Source of the DNA: Metridium senile
Lineage: Eukaryota > Cnidaria > Anthozoa > Actiniaria > Metridiidae
Direction: 5' to 3'
DNA length: 64,000 nt
NCBI GenBank assembly: GCA_949775045.1
Contig: OX459104.1
Coordinates: forward strand, 13,005,655 to 13,069,654
Of the stretch, positions 20,591 to 31,935 are shown one piece after another. Every line of letters begins with the position of its first letter. Within the stretch, counting starts at the first letter, position 1. Made by a program: the position numbers and the translations under genes. The notes beneath the pieces were generated by a model. The model searched no databases. It was not told the DNA's origin and saw nothing but the letters and a program-made list of their open reading frames with translations.

Positions 20591-23261
20591 TTTAGGTGTT
20601 TTAATTTCTAATTTAGGTTCAGTGTTTTCATCAGTGGTATCTGTTACGATGCTCAGCAGCATATACTAATTAACTTTTTCAAACTCTTTATATTTTGCTT
20701 TTTCTTCATTTTTCTTTTTCATATAGGTAATTTGTGAGTTTTTTTATGTGGATTATTCCATCGGCTTCCTTCCAGCTTGCATACTGTGTGAGTAATTGTT
20801 TGCCTAACCCCATGTTGTTCTTTTGAATCTGTATACGTAATATGTAGCAAATATAATCAATAGCAAAAAGGGCAATTACTGCTTTCGTTTTGGAATTAAA
20901 TTTACTTGGGGACGTAGCATTTAATTAGAAATTTATATTTCATCACATCTTAAGTTCAGGTACGTGTTTTTATTTTATTTTTATTTTTGCATAATTTGTG
21001 CCTTTTAATTTCGAATTTTGTTGTTTTTTTGCTCTATAAATGTTAAATAACTATTCTATTGTTTGTCTATTTGTCATGTTTGTATAGTTAAAATAGCAAA
21101 TGTCAAGTCTTCCAGCTCAATAAACATACTCTATTTAGTTATTTGTAAGAGAAAGATCGATATTTGATAGTGTTTACATAAAAGTATTGAGGTTCGTTTG
21201 TAATGTTGGTTCGTTTTATTAGTAGAAGTACAAAGAATAAATGAGGGCCGTTTGTATTCAATTGTCAAAATTGACTGGCGGGTCCTTTTTACTCGACTAT
21301 TTACATAGCTGAGTTATGTTTTACGTTTTATTATGATATGTAGTCTATTCACGGCCGACATTTTCAAGATGAATTTATTGTTTTTCTGTTTATTGGACAA
21401 AGTAATTCATCAATGTCACAAGAAACGAGGCTCATAGTCGGGAAAAACCTTTTAAATGTTGACTAAATTGCTGGCTTACGGGCGAAAAATATTAGTACAA
21501 AAACTGTACAAGCCAGCAAAAACTATACACATGTAAGACGCATAAAGTTCTTCATATCAAAATTGCACAATTTAATTGTCGAGAACAAAAACACCAATTG
21601 TTGAAAAAAAAAAACATTGAAAAAAATTGTCGTCGTTTAACCGGTGAACTCAGTTCTCAACATTCTTTCTCAAATTTTCAACGAAGCCATCCATTTAGTG
21701 TCGATATGCGAAGCCTTCACAAAACAAAAATGTTTTGTGATTTTACCATTCTAAAAGCAAACGATAAGATCATAGTCATTATCACTATCAATATTCAGTT
21801 ATCCTAAATTATTTCGCTGGATAAGGTCATTAACAGTTTCAAAACCCGAGATACGAAATGGTTCAGACCTTAAATATTTTATTTCATTAATTCTTTAGTA
21901 TAGTATTTCTTTTACAGAATTCAAAGAAACTTTGCAAATAGCTTATTATTATAATGATTATTACATTTTCTTCAATGTTTCGCCGTTCGGCTGAATACAT
22001 AAGACATAGTCGCCTAACTAGTGTATTCAGTACTGTACAAGCCGTCTTCCCGTTTTTTCGCAATGCGTCATGAAGCTCAATCAATGTCATTGATTAAATT
22101 AAATAATTTCATGTCGGTATGTTTTCATCTTTTAGTCCCTGACAAATTGCACGAAAAATGTTCAATTTAGTTCTTTTGTTGCAGTGAAAAGTAGATTACT
22201 CACAATTGGAAACTTATTTTATCTGAGTTTATATTTTTATATATGTTAAGATTGTTCAAATAATCGGACAGTGGCTTTCAAGAATCATTTTTTAAATTTG
22301 ACGTAAGTGAAGAAGCAAAGAAAAACTTCACATTACAAGTACATAATTATTGTATAAATATCTCTGAGGTTCTAGTTTTTCAAATTCCTAGCAACGGTTT
22401 TTGTGTTTTATTATCAGAACCATTAGTATTTGTTTACTCTGAGATTATTATTTCGTTTTCTTTGAGAAAATTTCATTTCCTTTTTCGATGAAAATGCGTA
22501 TTTTTATCATTAATTTTTGCATGACAAATTGATAAATACTTCAAGAACCAAGGTCTTGATAAGATATTCAAGCCCTAAGCGATATAAAAGGAGCAAAGCA
22601 AGGACATATGGTGTTTTTTTTCATGCGAAAAGGCTCTAAAACTTCATCCTGTGCTGTCACCTTGCAATTAGTAAGAATAGTTAGCATAACGAGCCGAAAT
22701 TCACCTTTTACTTGCTATCAAGATGATAAGGATTAAGAAAAACCCTAGATTATTGTCATTGAATTGGCTAACTAACTAAATAATACTTAATCAATCTCTA
22801 AATCACAAATGTCAACTTCGAAATTTACTATTTTGACATATCACTTTGAAAAATAGCCACTAAACTTCAACCAGTCAATTTTACTTACTGATTTTAACCA
22901 AAGACGAGCCGAATGCTACTCATGAAAACCAAACGAAATATCTAATATATAGACGAAGTTATTTTCTTTCTCATTTAAAGTATTTAATAGGTGCTTAAGA
23001 GGATCGATATGCAACGCGTTAAATATTCATATCGCCGGAACAAAATTTCATAACGTGAATTCAGATTGAGTCAATGTGGATTGAATGTTTTATTAATATC
23101 CTGCCCACAAAAAGACCCCAAACAAGCATTTGACAGGAGGACGTTGACGAAGGTGGATGTTAATAGCTAGCTGTAAAAGGGTGTCCTACAGAGCACGATG
23201 ACCAGCTGCTAGTCATATTTACCACGAGCGCTTCGTCAATAGAGACATCGTTCACTCAGTG
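20591..23261. other. AT-rich intergenic region upstream of the GPCR
   Basis: No supported gene or recognised repeat family. The last few hundred bases presumably hold the GPCR promoter, but no TATA box is assigned. Confidence 0.4.
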
Positions 23262-24203
23262 ATGGCCGCGTACATACAAACCGTCCCATCGGCTGTTCTT
23301 GGAGCTTTGATCACCATCGAAAACATCATTGTATGTTTGCTTGTTTATCGTTTTCGATACCTAAGAACGTGGACTAATGGCTTCATCGCTTCTCTAGCTA
23401 TATCGGATATATTATTTGGAGTAATTATTGTTCCTTTGCACATCGTAGACGCTATGTCGCCAGCAAATGGATATCTTATAGCAATGGTACTACTAGTTAA
23501 CATCGCTAACTTGTTATCGACGACTTTTGATAGATACTTAGCGGTGTTGAAACCTTTTCTTTATACTACATTCATGGGAAGACATTTCCGCCATGTATTG
23601 GTTATGGCATGGGCTGTTCCTATAGTTATAGCAATATTGCCATTGGTATGGACAGCCGACCCTAACACAACAATTCACACAGTCTATCTATTATGTGTTC
23701 TATTACTTGGAATACTAGTACCATATGTCCTTATAATTATCGCGTATATACGAATCTTTCGGGAGGTTATCAAACAAGTGAGGAAAATGGCCAAATTCCA
23801 AGTGACACACGACAAACAAATATTGCGAAAAAGAAGGGATGTTATCAAAGAAAGCAAACGAATGGCTACGGAGGCAAAAGTGGCCAAAGTGTTCGCGGTC
23901 GTCACGGGTATATTTGTAGTCGGTTGGATGCCATTAGTCTACATGACTGTATTGGAAGCGTTGCATATGATTGAGCTTATACCTCCAAGTCTACCTATTG
24001 TTGCATGGTACACTCTATGCATTAGCACACTTGTAAACGCGCCTATCTACGCCTATTTTAAATCAGACTTTCGTCGTTCAATGAAGACAGTTTTAAAAGT
24101 GAAAAACCGAGATGAGCATTTACTAAATATGACTGATGAACAACGGGAACGTGGAGATGAGAGCAGCCAAATGATGTTGGCTGCTTGTACCACAGAAAAA
24201 TGA
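23262..24203 (+). CDS. Intronless class A (rhodopsin-like) GPCR, 313 aa
   Basis: A single exon encodes seven membrane helices. N21 of helix 1 lies in an EN rather than GN context. LAISD (D49) marks helix 2, FDRY (89-92) the end of helix 3, W117 helix 4, P154 and Y162 helix 5. GWMP in helix 6 stands for CWxP, and NAPIY replaces NPxxY in helix 7, followed by AYFKSDFRR of helix 8. The extracellular N-terminus is only about ten residues. The conserved cysteine at the top of helix 3 is not seen (the segment reads MSPANGYLIAM), and loop 2 (WTADPNTT) lacks its partner. No Asp is at the aminergic position of helix 3. The ligand is unknown. The start is the ATG at 23262; the preceding GTG is not expected to be used. 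AATAAA occurs at 24221 and 24519. Intronless GPCR genes of this kind are common in cnidarians. Confidence 0.92.
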   Translation: MAAYIQTVPSAVLGALITIENIIVCLLVYRFRYLRTWTNGFIASLAISDILFGVIIVPLHIVDAMSPANGYLIAMVLLVNIANLLSTTFDRYLAVLKPFLYTTFMGRHFRHVLVMAWAVPIVIAILPLVWTADPNTTIHTVYLLCVLLLGILVPYVLIIIAYIRIFREVIKQVRKMAKFQVTHDKQILRKRRDVIKESKRMATEAKVAKVFAVVTGIFVVGWMPLVYMTVLEALHMIELIPPSLPIVAWYTLCISTLVNAPIYAYFKSDFRRSMKTVLKVKNRDEHLLNMTDEQRERGDESSQMMLAACTTEK

Positions 24204-25427
24204 ACACGAATACGAAAATTAATAAATAGATTAGAAGCTAGTAAGAAAAGTTCTTCGTTAGTCGCTAGCTCTTTCAGGTGCTTGGGGAAAAAAAATACGA
24301 ATACGAAAATCGATAATTATTAACAAAAGGTGAATTACATGAAAATCAGTGTCAAACAGTCGATAATTGCTATTATAATTAGAGATCTAGTCTGTGGCGA
24401 TCTTCAAATCATTACTAGTACTTAACCTTTCGAGTTAGCCCACAATTCGATGGCGCTATCACATGCATACAGAATATCATAAAAATCATATAATTAAAGC
24501 TGATAAAAGTAATATACAATAAAAACAGCTATAGTATATCAAGTGAAAGGAAAACCAAAAATTATAGATCATATTCAGTGCCATATATTTCATTCCATTT
24601 GTATACTTTTAATTAATCATTTTTAAGCCGGTAAAGCGGTTTTTTTGCTGTATATACATTTCTCCGGCTTTATTCCATGTGATTAAGCTTTTAACCACAA
24701 CACTAAGCATGTAATTGAATTCTAAATGAAAAACAAAACAGGGTAAAAAGGAAAATAAAACAAAAAACTAGTTTTTCAAAGTGAACGCCGCACCATTTTA
24801 AAATGTCAATTTGTTATTCAAACGAGTGAAACGTGGCTTGTTTATTTCTTGGGCTATTACCAATACATGATATCATGCAGTGAATATGTGAATATTTAAG
24901 CTGCACTTGTAATACTCAATATTATCTAGCCATATATGTGTTTTTTAAGGCCGTTTGTTGGTTTACCAGTCATATCACACCAACGCATCAACTTGGATAA
25001 GCTGTAAAGTGGTTAAAAGGCCGTCAAGACCTGACAGTGCAGTACTTACATAGCGACAAGTGCTGAATACATTATAGTCTCAAACAAAACCCTAGCTTTT
25101 GCCACGATATCGGTGAAAGAAGTGCCCACACATATGCAGCGTTGTATATTCACTTGCTTTTAAATTCGTTTTAAAGGAGTTATATCTTTTTGATCTAAAG
25201 CATTTTTCTTACCATGTATACTTTTAGCAATTTATCACTAAAAGCGAGTGTTGCATGAGGACGATATGGCGTTTCCAATGGCAACTATCAATGCATTACC
25301 ATTCTAGACACAAGCTAGCTTGTGTTATTCAACAAGGCATTTGTCCAAGTGCCTCTTACTGTGGTTTTCTTTGGAATTGAAACAAAAGATGCGTATCGTG
25401 ATGAAATCAATGTGAAGAGCGATGTAC
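24204..25427. other. Gene-free AT-rich stretch
   Basis: Contains candidate poly(A) signals for the GPCR at its left end and nothing else recognisable. Confidence 0.4.
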
Positions 25428-25483
25428 ACTGACTGACTGACTGACTGACTGACTGACTGACTGACTGACTGACTGACTGACTA
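25428..25483 (+). repeat. (GACT)n microsatellite
   Basis: About 13 near-perfect units of the 4-bp repeat. Confidence 0.95.
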
Positions 25484-25929
25484 TCACTGATCAGTTTTTA
25501 TTATGGCAAAATGTTACACAAAACGTTATCAATTACAGTTAAACACAGAATATAGAATATAATTATTTTTGAAACTAACTTTATAACAATTTTAAAAATG
25601 TTATGATAATTATAGCATGGAAACCATTTATTATAAAAAAAGTAAATCTAATAATTTATCTTAGCAAAATATTTAACTACGGGCACTTAAACGATTTTTC
25701 AAATTCCGAAAAAACATTCAATTCGCTCTATTTTAACAATTTCTTGCGCCAATCAAAAAGGGTGCACAATATTTTGGAAACCAAAGACAAAATACACTAA
25801 TATCATTATATAGTCATGTTGCCGAAGATATCTATCCAATCACAATCGAGAATATAAACAATGGAATCTCAACCAATTAAAAGTGTCTATAATTGCATCA
25901 TCTACTTATTTCAAAAAATGGTTGACACT
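25484..25929. other. Gene-free AT-rich stretch
   Basis: Only short ORFs without recognisable features. Confidence 0.35.
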
Positions 25930-26259
25930 GCGAACGGCGATTGCACGACCGTAAGGAATTGTGGTTTACGCATACAACATATCCTAGCGTTAAGTTTGGC
26001 TGGATTGCTAAGCACAGTTTCATGATCAATTTTAAGTTCTCCTTTACTAAATATGGCTGGTGTTGTGCAACGGAATGGATTCATTTTCTGCCACTAAAGA
26101 TATTTTTTCTATTTCCACCATCATTCACTTCAGAATGTTGTCGCGATGACAACGAAACGTTGTCATTTCTTCTCGCTTGTCTTCATATTAAAAAGATATA
26201 TAAACAATCAAAAGCAAGACCCACAGCTCCTTTCGGTCGTGCATGCATTCGCCGTTCGC
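25930..26259. mobile_element. MITE family E, copy 3 (degenerate)
   Basis: The ends CGAACGGCGATTGCACGACC and TTTCGGTCGTGCATGCATTC plus GCCGTTCG are inverted and match the TIRs of the elements at 44522 and 63826. The interior differs, and a 117-codon frame spanning the element is not supported as a gene. Confidence 0.7.
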
Positions 26260-26680
26260 AATTCACCGTTCACTCCACGAACCGGCTTTTCTGAAATAAG
26301 TGTTTGAGAACGAAATACATCAAGATTGAACAAGGAATATCCTAGCCTGTAAAAACAAGGCCTTCTTTGTTACCTCAAAAACATCCATTTTGAAATTTGT
26401 TTTGTCTGCCTCGCGGTTTAATTATATAATAGATTGGATCACTTAAAGTGCTTATCACGTCTGGTAGTAATTTGGAAATTGCTTCAACATGTATATGGAA
26501 CAATTCAACGGTTAGGCCTGGATATATATGTTCAACATTTGAAAAATGAAGATTATTTCGACGTCGACCAAGGTTTCATTTAAAATACAAAATTGTTCTC
26601 ATGTAACGTAATCAGTTAAACATGATTATTATTAAAAAATAAATGTTGCAGTAGAAATTTTACTAGTTTACTAAAAAGCT
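26260..26680. other. Gene-free AT-rich stretch
   Basis: Nothing recognised apart from low-complexity AT sequence. Confidence 0.35.
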
Positions 26681-27056
26681 AGAGCGAAAACACTAGAACC
26701 ATGAAACAAAATCAAATTGTTAGTGTGTAATAGTTCTTATTTATTAGCGACTATTAGTTACTATAAAAGACAAGTAAAGTTGTAATGAGGTATATTGTTT
26801 CCTTTTGTATTTGATGTTTCTGGTTGAGTGATACTGACTAGATAGTCACTAAATAAAAACTATTAGAGTACAAACACTAAAAGTGTGCAATACTTTGTAC
26901 TATTTACCACTAAATAGTGTTGATTAAACAGTAGAGAACAAAAGAATTTGCATAATTTAGCAGTATTTAGTGGTATTTATGTTGCACACTTTTAGTGTTT
27001 GTACTCTAGTTAGTAACTATTTTGTTTTTATTTCATGGTTCTAGTGTTTTCGCTCT
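26681..27056. mobile_element. Foldback element hosting a nested MITE
   Basis: Outer ends AGAGCGAAAACACTAGAACC (26681) and its complement (ending 27056), with ATGAAA inside each arm. MITE B copy 2 sits inside, so this element is the older insertion. Confidence 0.8.
26866..27006. mobile_element. MITE family B, copy 2 (nested, 141 bp)
   Basis: Same TIRs, TA flanks (26864-26865 and 27007-27008) and length as copy 1 at 2696-2836, in reverse orientation, with about 3 differences by eye. Confidence 0.88.
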
Positions 27057-27820
27057 GCTGGTTGTAAACCCCAAAAACCAGAGGGTTTCTTGATCTAGTA
27101 TTTGTATTTATCGTTTGTATGTCTGTGTTCGTTAACCTCATGATTAACCCTCTGGCCAAACGAGCCTAGTGTTTTGAAGTCGCCGAGCATAGCCAATCAC
27201 GAGCCGAAGGCCAGTATTTGACCCTACTCTTCTGATTGGTTTAAGTCTTTGAATAAATTTGATTGGATGTAATTTGACAACTTTTTTTTAATTTTTTTTA
27301 TTAAACATTTTGAGCACAGTTTACAATGACAATATTCACATATATAATATAATGTACAATAGTATTTGACTATAATATACGTACACAAAACACACAAGAA
27401 TAACGCGAAGTAATACAATTTCGTTTTTTTTTGACAACTTGACGAGATTAAGTTCCAAATTAACTCTCGTTGCTTCACAAACCGTCAGATTTACAAACGC
27501 TTTTTGCTTAAAAGCAAGTAGAAAATAACGTCTTGAACCCAGGGTATTGACAGTGAAACAAACAAGAAAAAAAGAGAAAAAGGCCTGCATGGTGCCGGTG
27601 ACGTCATCTCATTTGTATTTATAAATTTGAAGCCTTTATAGCTCTCGATATCCATTGCCCCTTTGAAATATACTCTGCAAATGAAAGTGCTTTTCGATTA
27701 AACCACCCGAGGTAATAAACACTAAAGCCATTACGATATTAAGCACTCGCAGATCGATTTCTTCACACATCCATTTCTGATAAAAACAGCAACGCAGGAA
27801 GTCGACGTCCACGAGTGTTT
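27057..27820. other. Gene-free stretch
   Basis: AT-rich, with T-runs near 27285. Short minus-strand ORFs have no recognisable domain. Confidence 0.35.
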
Positions 27821-28290
27821 TCACTTACATAATGGAAATCACTGCACTCTAAACTGAGTGGGTTTCTTCTGAATCAATTAGGCATCTCATTTTGGTAGCT
27901 TGGTTTTGTCTCATAAATGTCGAAGGTTTTCACTTACATAATACGGAAAATCACTACACTCTAAACTGGGTGGGTTTCTTCTGAATCAATTAGTCATCTC
28001 ATTTTATTGGTGGACCATTTGACTTTTGAGGAAGGGGGGGGGGGGGGGGGGGGGATGGATGATTTGGCTCGTGCAGGAAATCTTTTTAGCCCGCTTGCAT
28101 GTGCACGGAATTTATTTGATATAGAAATGCAAAGATTTGAGTGGCAATTATGGCTTGCAGGAAAATTTATTTCGAAATCATCCCCCCTTCCCCCCCCCCC
28201 CCCCTCAAAAGTTAAATGGTCCACTCCTTAGTAGCTTGGTTTTGTCTCATAAATGTCGAATGTTTTTACTTGCATAATGAAAATGACTAC
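27821..28290 (+). repeat. Tandem repeat of about 120 bp, third copy split by an insertion
   Basis: Units share TTTTCACTTACATAAT, ACACTCTAAACTG and TTCTTCTGAATCAATTAG. Copies begin at about 27818 and 27927. The next copy resumes only at about 28230 (GTAGCTTGGTTTTGTCTCAT) after the foldback at 28010-28225. Confidence 0.8.
28010..28225. mobile_element. MITE with GTGGACCATTT ends and G/C homopolymers
   Basis: GTGGACCATTTGACTTTTGAG at the left is complementary to the right end AAAAGTTAAATGGTCCAC. A G-run and a C-run lie just inside the ends. It interrupts the 120-bp tandem repeat. Confidence 0.8.
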
Positions 28291-28354
28291 ACTCTGAACT
28301 GAATCAATAAGTCATCTCATTTCAGTAGATTGGCGAGAAGAAAGCTATTTATTT

Positions 28355-28515
28355 GTCAGTCATGAATGTCGAAGGTTTGGACCGCGACGTTTCGACTGCC
28401 AGTGCTAGTCTTCATCAGGCGATGGGTAGACTGGAATGAGACTAGATCGACTTAGATGAAAACTAGCAGAAGCAGCCGAAACGTCGCGGACCAAACCCTA
28501 GAAACCCGTGAGACA
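28355..28515. repeat. Foldback repeat family G, copy 1
   Basis: GTTTGGACCGCGACGTTTCG and its complement at about 28478-28497 form the arms. CTTCATCAGGCGATGGGTAG lies between them. A half copy is at 35370-35490. Confidence 0.75.
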
Positions 28516-28884
28516 AACGAATAACATTATACTTATCTCAAATCCACTATGAATCAAAACCTTTATTATTTTAACCGCTTGTTACTCTCAATAGTTTAAA
28601 GCTATTTACACTGAAAATTACAATTCGTAATCTATAATTGTAAAATACCGTTGAAAACAGGAAGATCCGCTAATTGCTGCGTAATAATCATTTATTTGTT
28701 GTATAGCGCGAAATTCTGTGTTAATTTACTTAAAAACAAATGTGCCTAATGATCAAATGCGCATGCCCCCTTGCAGACGGAAATATCTCCTGTGACAGGT
28801 TTTACGCCCTCGAAAACTGATCTCTCATTAGAGCAAACGGAAGGCAATGCACGAAATGAACAATTAAACTAAATACCGATTAGT
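28516..28884. other. Gene-free stretch
   Basis: No recognised feature. Confidence 0.35.
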
Positions 28885-29053
28885 TTTCTGTTCTGTTCTG
28901 TTCTGTTCTGTTCTGTTCTGTTCTGTTCTGTTCTGTTCTGTTCTGTTCTGTTCTGTTCTGTTCTGTTCTGTTCTGTTCTGTTCTGTTCTGTTCTGTTCTG
29001 TTCTGTTCTGTTGTCTTCTCTTCTCTTCTCTTCTCTTCTCTTCTCTTCTCTTC
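28885..29053 (+). repeat. (TTCTG)n followed by (TTCTC)n microsatellite
   Basis: About 25 units of TTCTG pass into about 8 units of TTCTC. The antisense frame of repeated TEQNR is an artefact. Confidence 0.97.
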
Positions 29054-29259
29054 AATGAATTCAAAAACTCGCTAAAAACGCATCAGATCGTCATAAAAGG
29101 AACCACACAGCTTAATTAAGTAAACTGTTTTATTATTTGAATTTAATGCTATCAGGTGATTAGAAAATGCTTTCTACAACCAATATTTTTAATTTCCCCT
29201 TAAATCTATAGATAACAAGCATAAGACCACAGCAAATCCAAACTCTAAAGCCACAGTTA

Positions 29260-29410
29260 CTGAGGAGGTGGCGTAAGGGGGGACTGCATGGAAACCGCAA
29301 AACCGCACAAAATAGACAAAAACCGCAAACCGCTCAGTTTTGCAAAACCGCACCAAAAACAACTGCGAAACCGCATTATAACCGAAAACACATACGCCTC
29401 CCTCACTGAG
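29260..29410. repeat. Foldback with AACCGC-rich interior
   Basis: Ends ACTGAGGAGGTGGCGTAAG and TACGCCTCCCTCACTGAGT are imperfectly inverted. The interior is built of AAACCGCAAA motifs. Confidence 0.65.
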
Positions 29411-29699
29411 TCTTGGAAGCCTGTGCTCTAGTTATGCAACTATTTACACCAGTCCCTATCTACCATAGCCTCACCCGCAGGCTACTACTTAGGGATTCCT
29501 TTGTTGTCGCGATCGGGTTTCCTGTTTTGAAATATTGGGCAGGGATGAACTGGGGACGAGTTAGGTGAAGAGAAAAACCCGGAGGCTTTTTTCTCTCTGC
29601 CTCTCCCCCTCCTCCGCTCGTTTTTCTCTGTCCTCATCACAGGAGGCCTGATAAAAAGAGATATGCGAGATGCCTGCGGAGGAGGCTTAATCAGAGCAA

Positions 29700-29905
29700 G
29701 GATATAATAAAATGAAATAATAAAATAGAATAAAATGGAATAAAATAAAATAAAATAAAACAAAATAAAATAAAATAAAGCAAAATAAAATAAAATAAAA
29801 TAAAATAAAATAAAGTAATGGGCTCCTGATAAAATAAAATAAAATAAAATAAAATAAAACTAAACTAAATAAAGTTACATAAAATAAAATAATATAAAAT
29901 AATTT
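29700..29905 (+). repeat. (AAAAT)n microsatellite
   Basis: Interrupted pentanucleotide AAAAT/AATAA tract. Confidence 0.93.
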
Positions 29906-31396
29906 TTTTTTTTACGTGTAATAAATCCACAAATTATGTTCATATTACATTCATTTACAGTCATTGGAGTCGGAAATGTTGACTATTTCTTCGGTTGCGA
30001 AAACGATTTCTAAATTACGTATATCAAAACAAGTTTTGTTAACAAATGTTGACTAAAGTTTTTTATATCCATATATGGCCACACTTTCGTTCTTTTATAG
30101 TTAAATTGTGATGACAAATCTACATTACAATTGAACATCATTTCAGTAGAATTAAAAATTAATGAGATGAACTAGGTAAAGCATTCCTTTGAATCTCCCA
30201 AGTTGTTAATAAGCAAAGCAAAAAGCGATATCTTGGGAGAAATTCAGTTGACACCAGAAACATTTACAAATGATTGATTAACTGAAAACACTTGTTTCGC
30301 GTGTAGCACTCCATGCAGTCTCCATCATTCGCAGAAATTAAATGTATACAATATTTTGTTACTTACAATTATCATTTGTAATGAGGACGCTTTTAGCACT
30401 CTCAATTTTTCGCAGAAAATAAATATATACAGTATGTTGTTGCTTGTTATTATCATAGCATAATGAGGACAAATTCTGCAAAATAAAAAATGAAAAAGAA
30501 GCTATGTTTTGACTTCAGAAAAGGAGTTTGATAATTTCCGACATAAATTAAATAGATAAGGTATTTTGGTATCTTATTATTATCCTTCATAATGCGGACA
30601 TATATATTGAGTTAAGAACGAAGCAAAAATAATAAAAAAGAAGATATTTTATCATATTTTGACCTCATGCATGATAAAAAGAATGGTATATTTATTCTTG
30701 GACAAAATTTAAACAAGAATGCTTTGATAACTTTAGTCTTTTTTTAGACTTTTATTTATTCACATACATAAATTATAATTACAAGAATGATACATTGGAT
30801 TTAAGTTAAAATATACAATAAAAGGAATTCAAATATTTTATAAAATAGTTTTAGTGCTAGGTGTGTGTGACTGTCGAAATATAGTTGAAACTTTCTCGTC
30901 CACAGTCGCAGTCGATGATGAGGCCATAAGTTCATATCGCATGGTTTGACTGCAAAATATAATTTGTATAATTTTTATCATGTTCAAAATAATTACTTAT
31001 CTAATATTGGATCCAGATCAAATTTAAAAAGATTATTGTAAGCTTTCTAAATCAAAGCAAGTTTAAAAAGATTCCATGCACTTCTTGTGAACATGCACGG
31101 TCGTAACTGATTAAACTTTTGTTAATTTGCGAGGCCTTTATTTTTGGTTGATTTTCGTTAATTATTCTATCTATTCTATCTTCGCTTCAATTTTTTCAGA
31201 TAATAAAATATTTTGTTAAACAACAGTTTCACAACAACAACTTTGACTCTTTCAGTATGATTGATGGTTTTCTTTATTATTCGAACTTCAAAATGTTAAA
31301 ATTATTTCAGTTTCTATTCAATTTTTGTAATCATTTTGTATAATCTTTATTTATTCATTTCTTCTGTTCAATTATTCAACTTGCGTTGGCATATTC
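29906..31396. other. AT-rich gene-free region upstream of the gelsolin cluster
   Basis: Very AT-rich with no supported gene. The phrase ATTATCATAGCATAATGAGGAC and relatives (about 30370, 30450, 30580) recur at irregular spacing, hinting at an old degenerate tandem array of 90-130 bp. Confidence 0.4.
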
Positions 31397-31582
31397 TAGA
31401 GTAATTTCACTTTTGAAAACTTCGAAAACCACTACAAAAACGAAAATAAAAGTTAACCTAATCAGCATTCTCACAAACCCAGACCCTTCTCAGCTTTCTT
31501 ACGAAAAAAAGGCTCGGACAAGAGACAAACCGGAATAGAACCTGGGTCGTTAGATATGCGCATGCTCAATATTTTCTAGCTC
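31397..31582 (+). repeat. Direct duplicate, copy 1 (promoter side of gelsolin copy 1)
   Basis: Matches 32548-32735 in intron 1: CACTTTTGAAAACTTCGAAA, CACTACAAAAACG, CTCAGCTTTCT and AGGCTCGGACA in the same order. Confidence 0.8.
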
Positions 31583-31873
31583 TCTGGCTTTATATGGCTT
31601 ATCGCCTCCATTCTCGGTATTTTTTTTTTTAATTTATTATTTTTTCTTATTTATTTCTCTCACTTTATTTCTCTCTTAGTTTATTAAATGATACTTGATA
31701 CTTATGTGGAAAACACTGTTAATTTAACTCGATTAATAAGATCTATACCCAAATACAATTCCAAAGTTGGATATATATTTAGTAACTTAGAGCTAAGGAT
31801 TTAACAGGTTCATGCTGTAGTTAGATCCCAGCATGCATGCATGACTCAGTATGCTAATTTGGGAAATAGCCCC

Positions 31874-31935
31874 TATAAGTATTCTTATCTTTTGATTCGA
31901 GTCACTCCCATTTGTGAACGACAAACAGCTGCATT
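31874..31935 (+). promoter_or_regulatory. TATA/initiator core promoter of gelsolin copy 1
   Basis: TATAAG at 31874-31879 and TCACTCC at 31902-31908, an initiator-like match. This spacing predicts a start at about 31904 and a 32-nt 5' UTR. The same pair precedes gelsolin copy 2 and recurs in its intron 1. Confidence 0.72.

Noticed and set aside
23259..23261. Start of the GPCR three bases earlier
   Set aside because: The codon is GTG, directly followed by ATG at 23262.
25941..26294. 117-codon ORF
   Set aside because: Spans a degenerate MITE E copy and includes its terminal repeats; no domain or conservation argument.
28864..29064. ORF encoding repeated TEQNR
   Set aside because: Pure translation of a (TTCTG)n/(TTCTC)n microsatellite.
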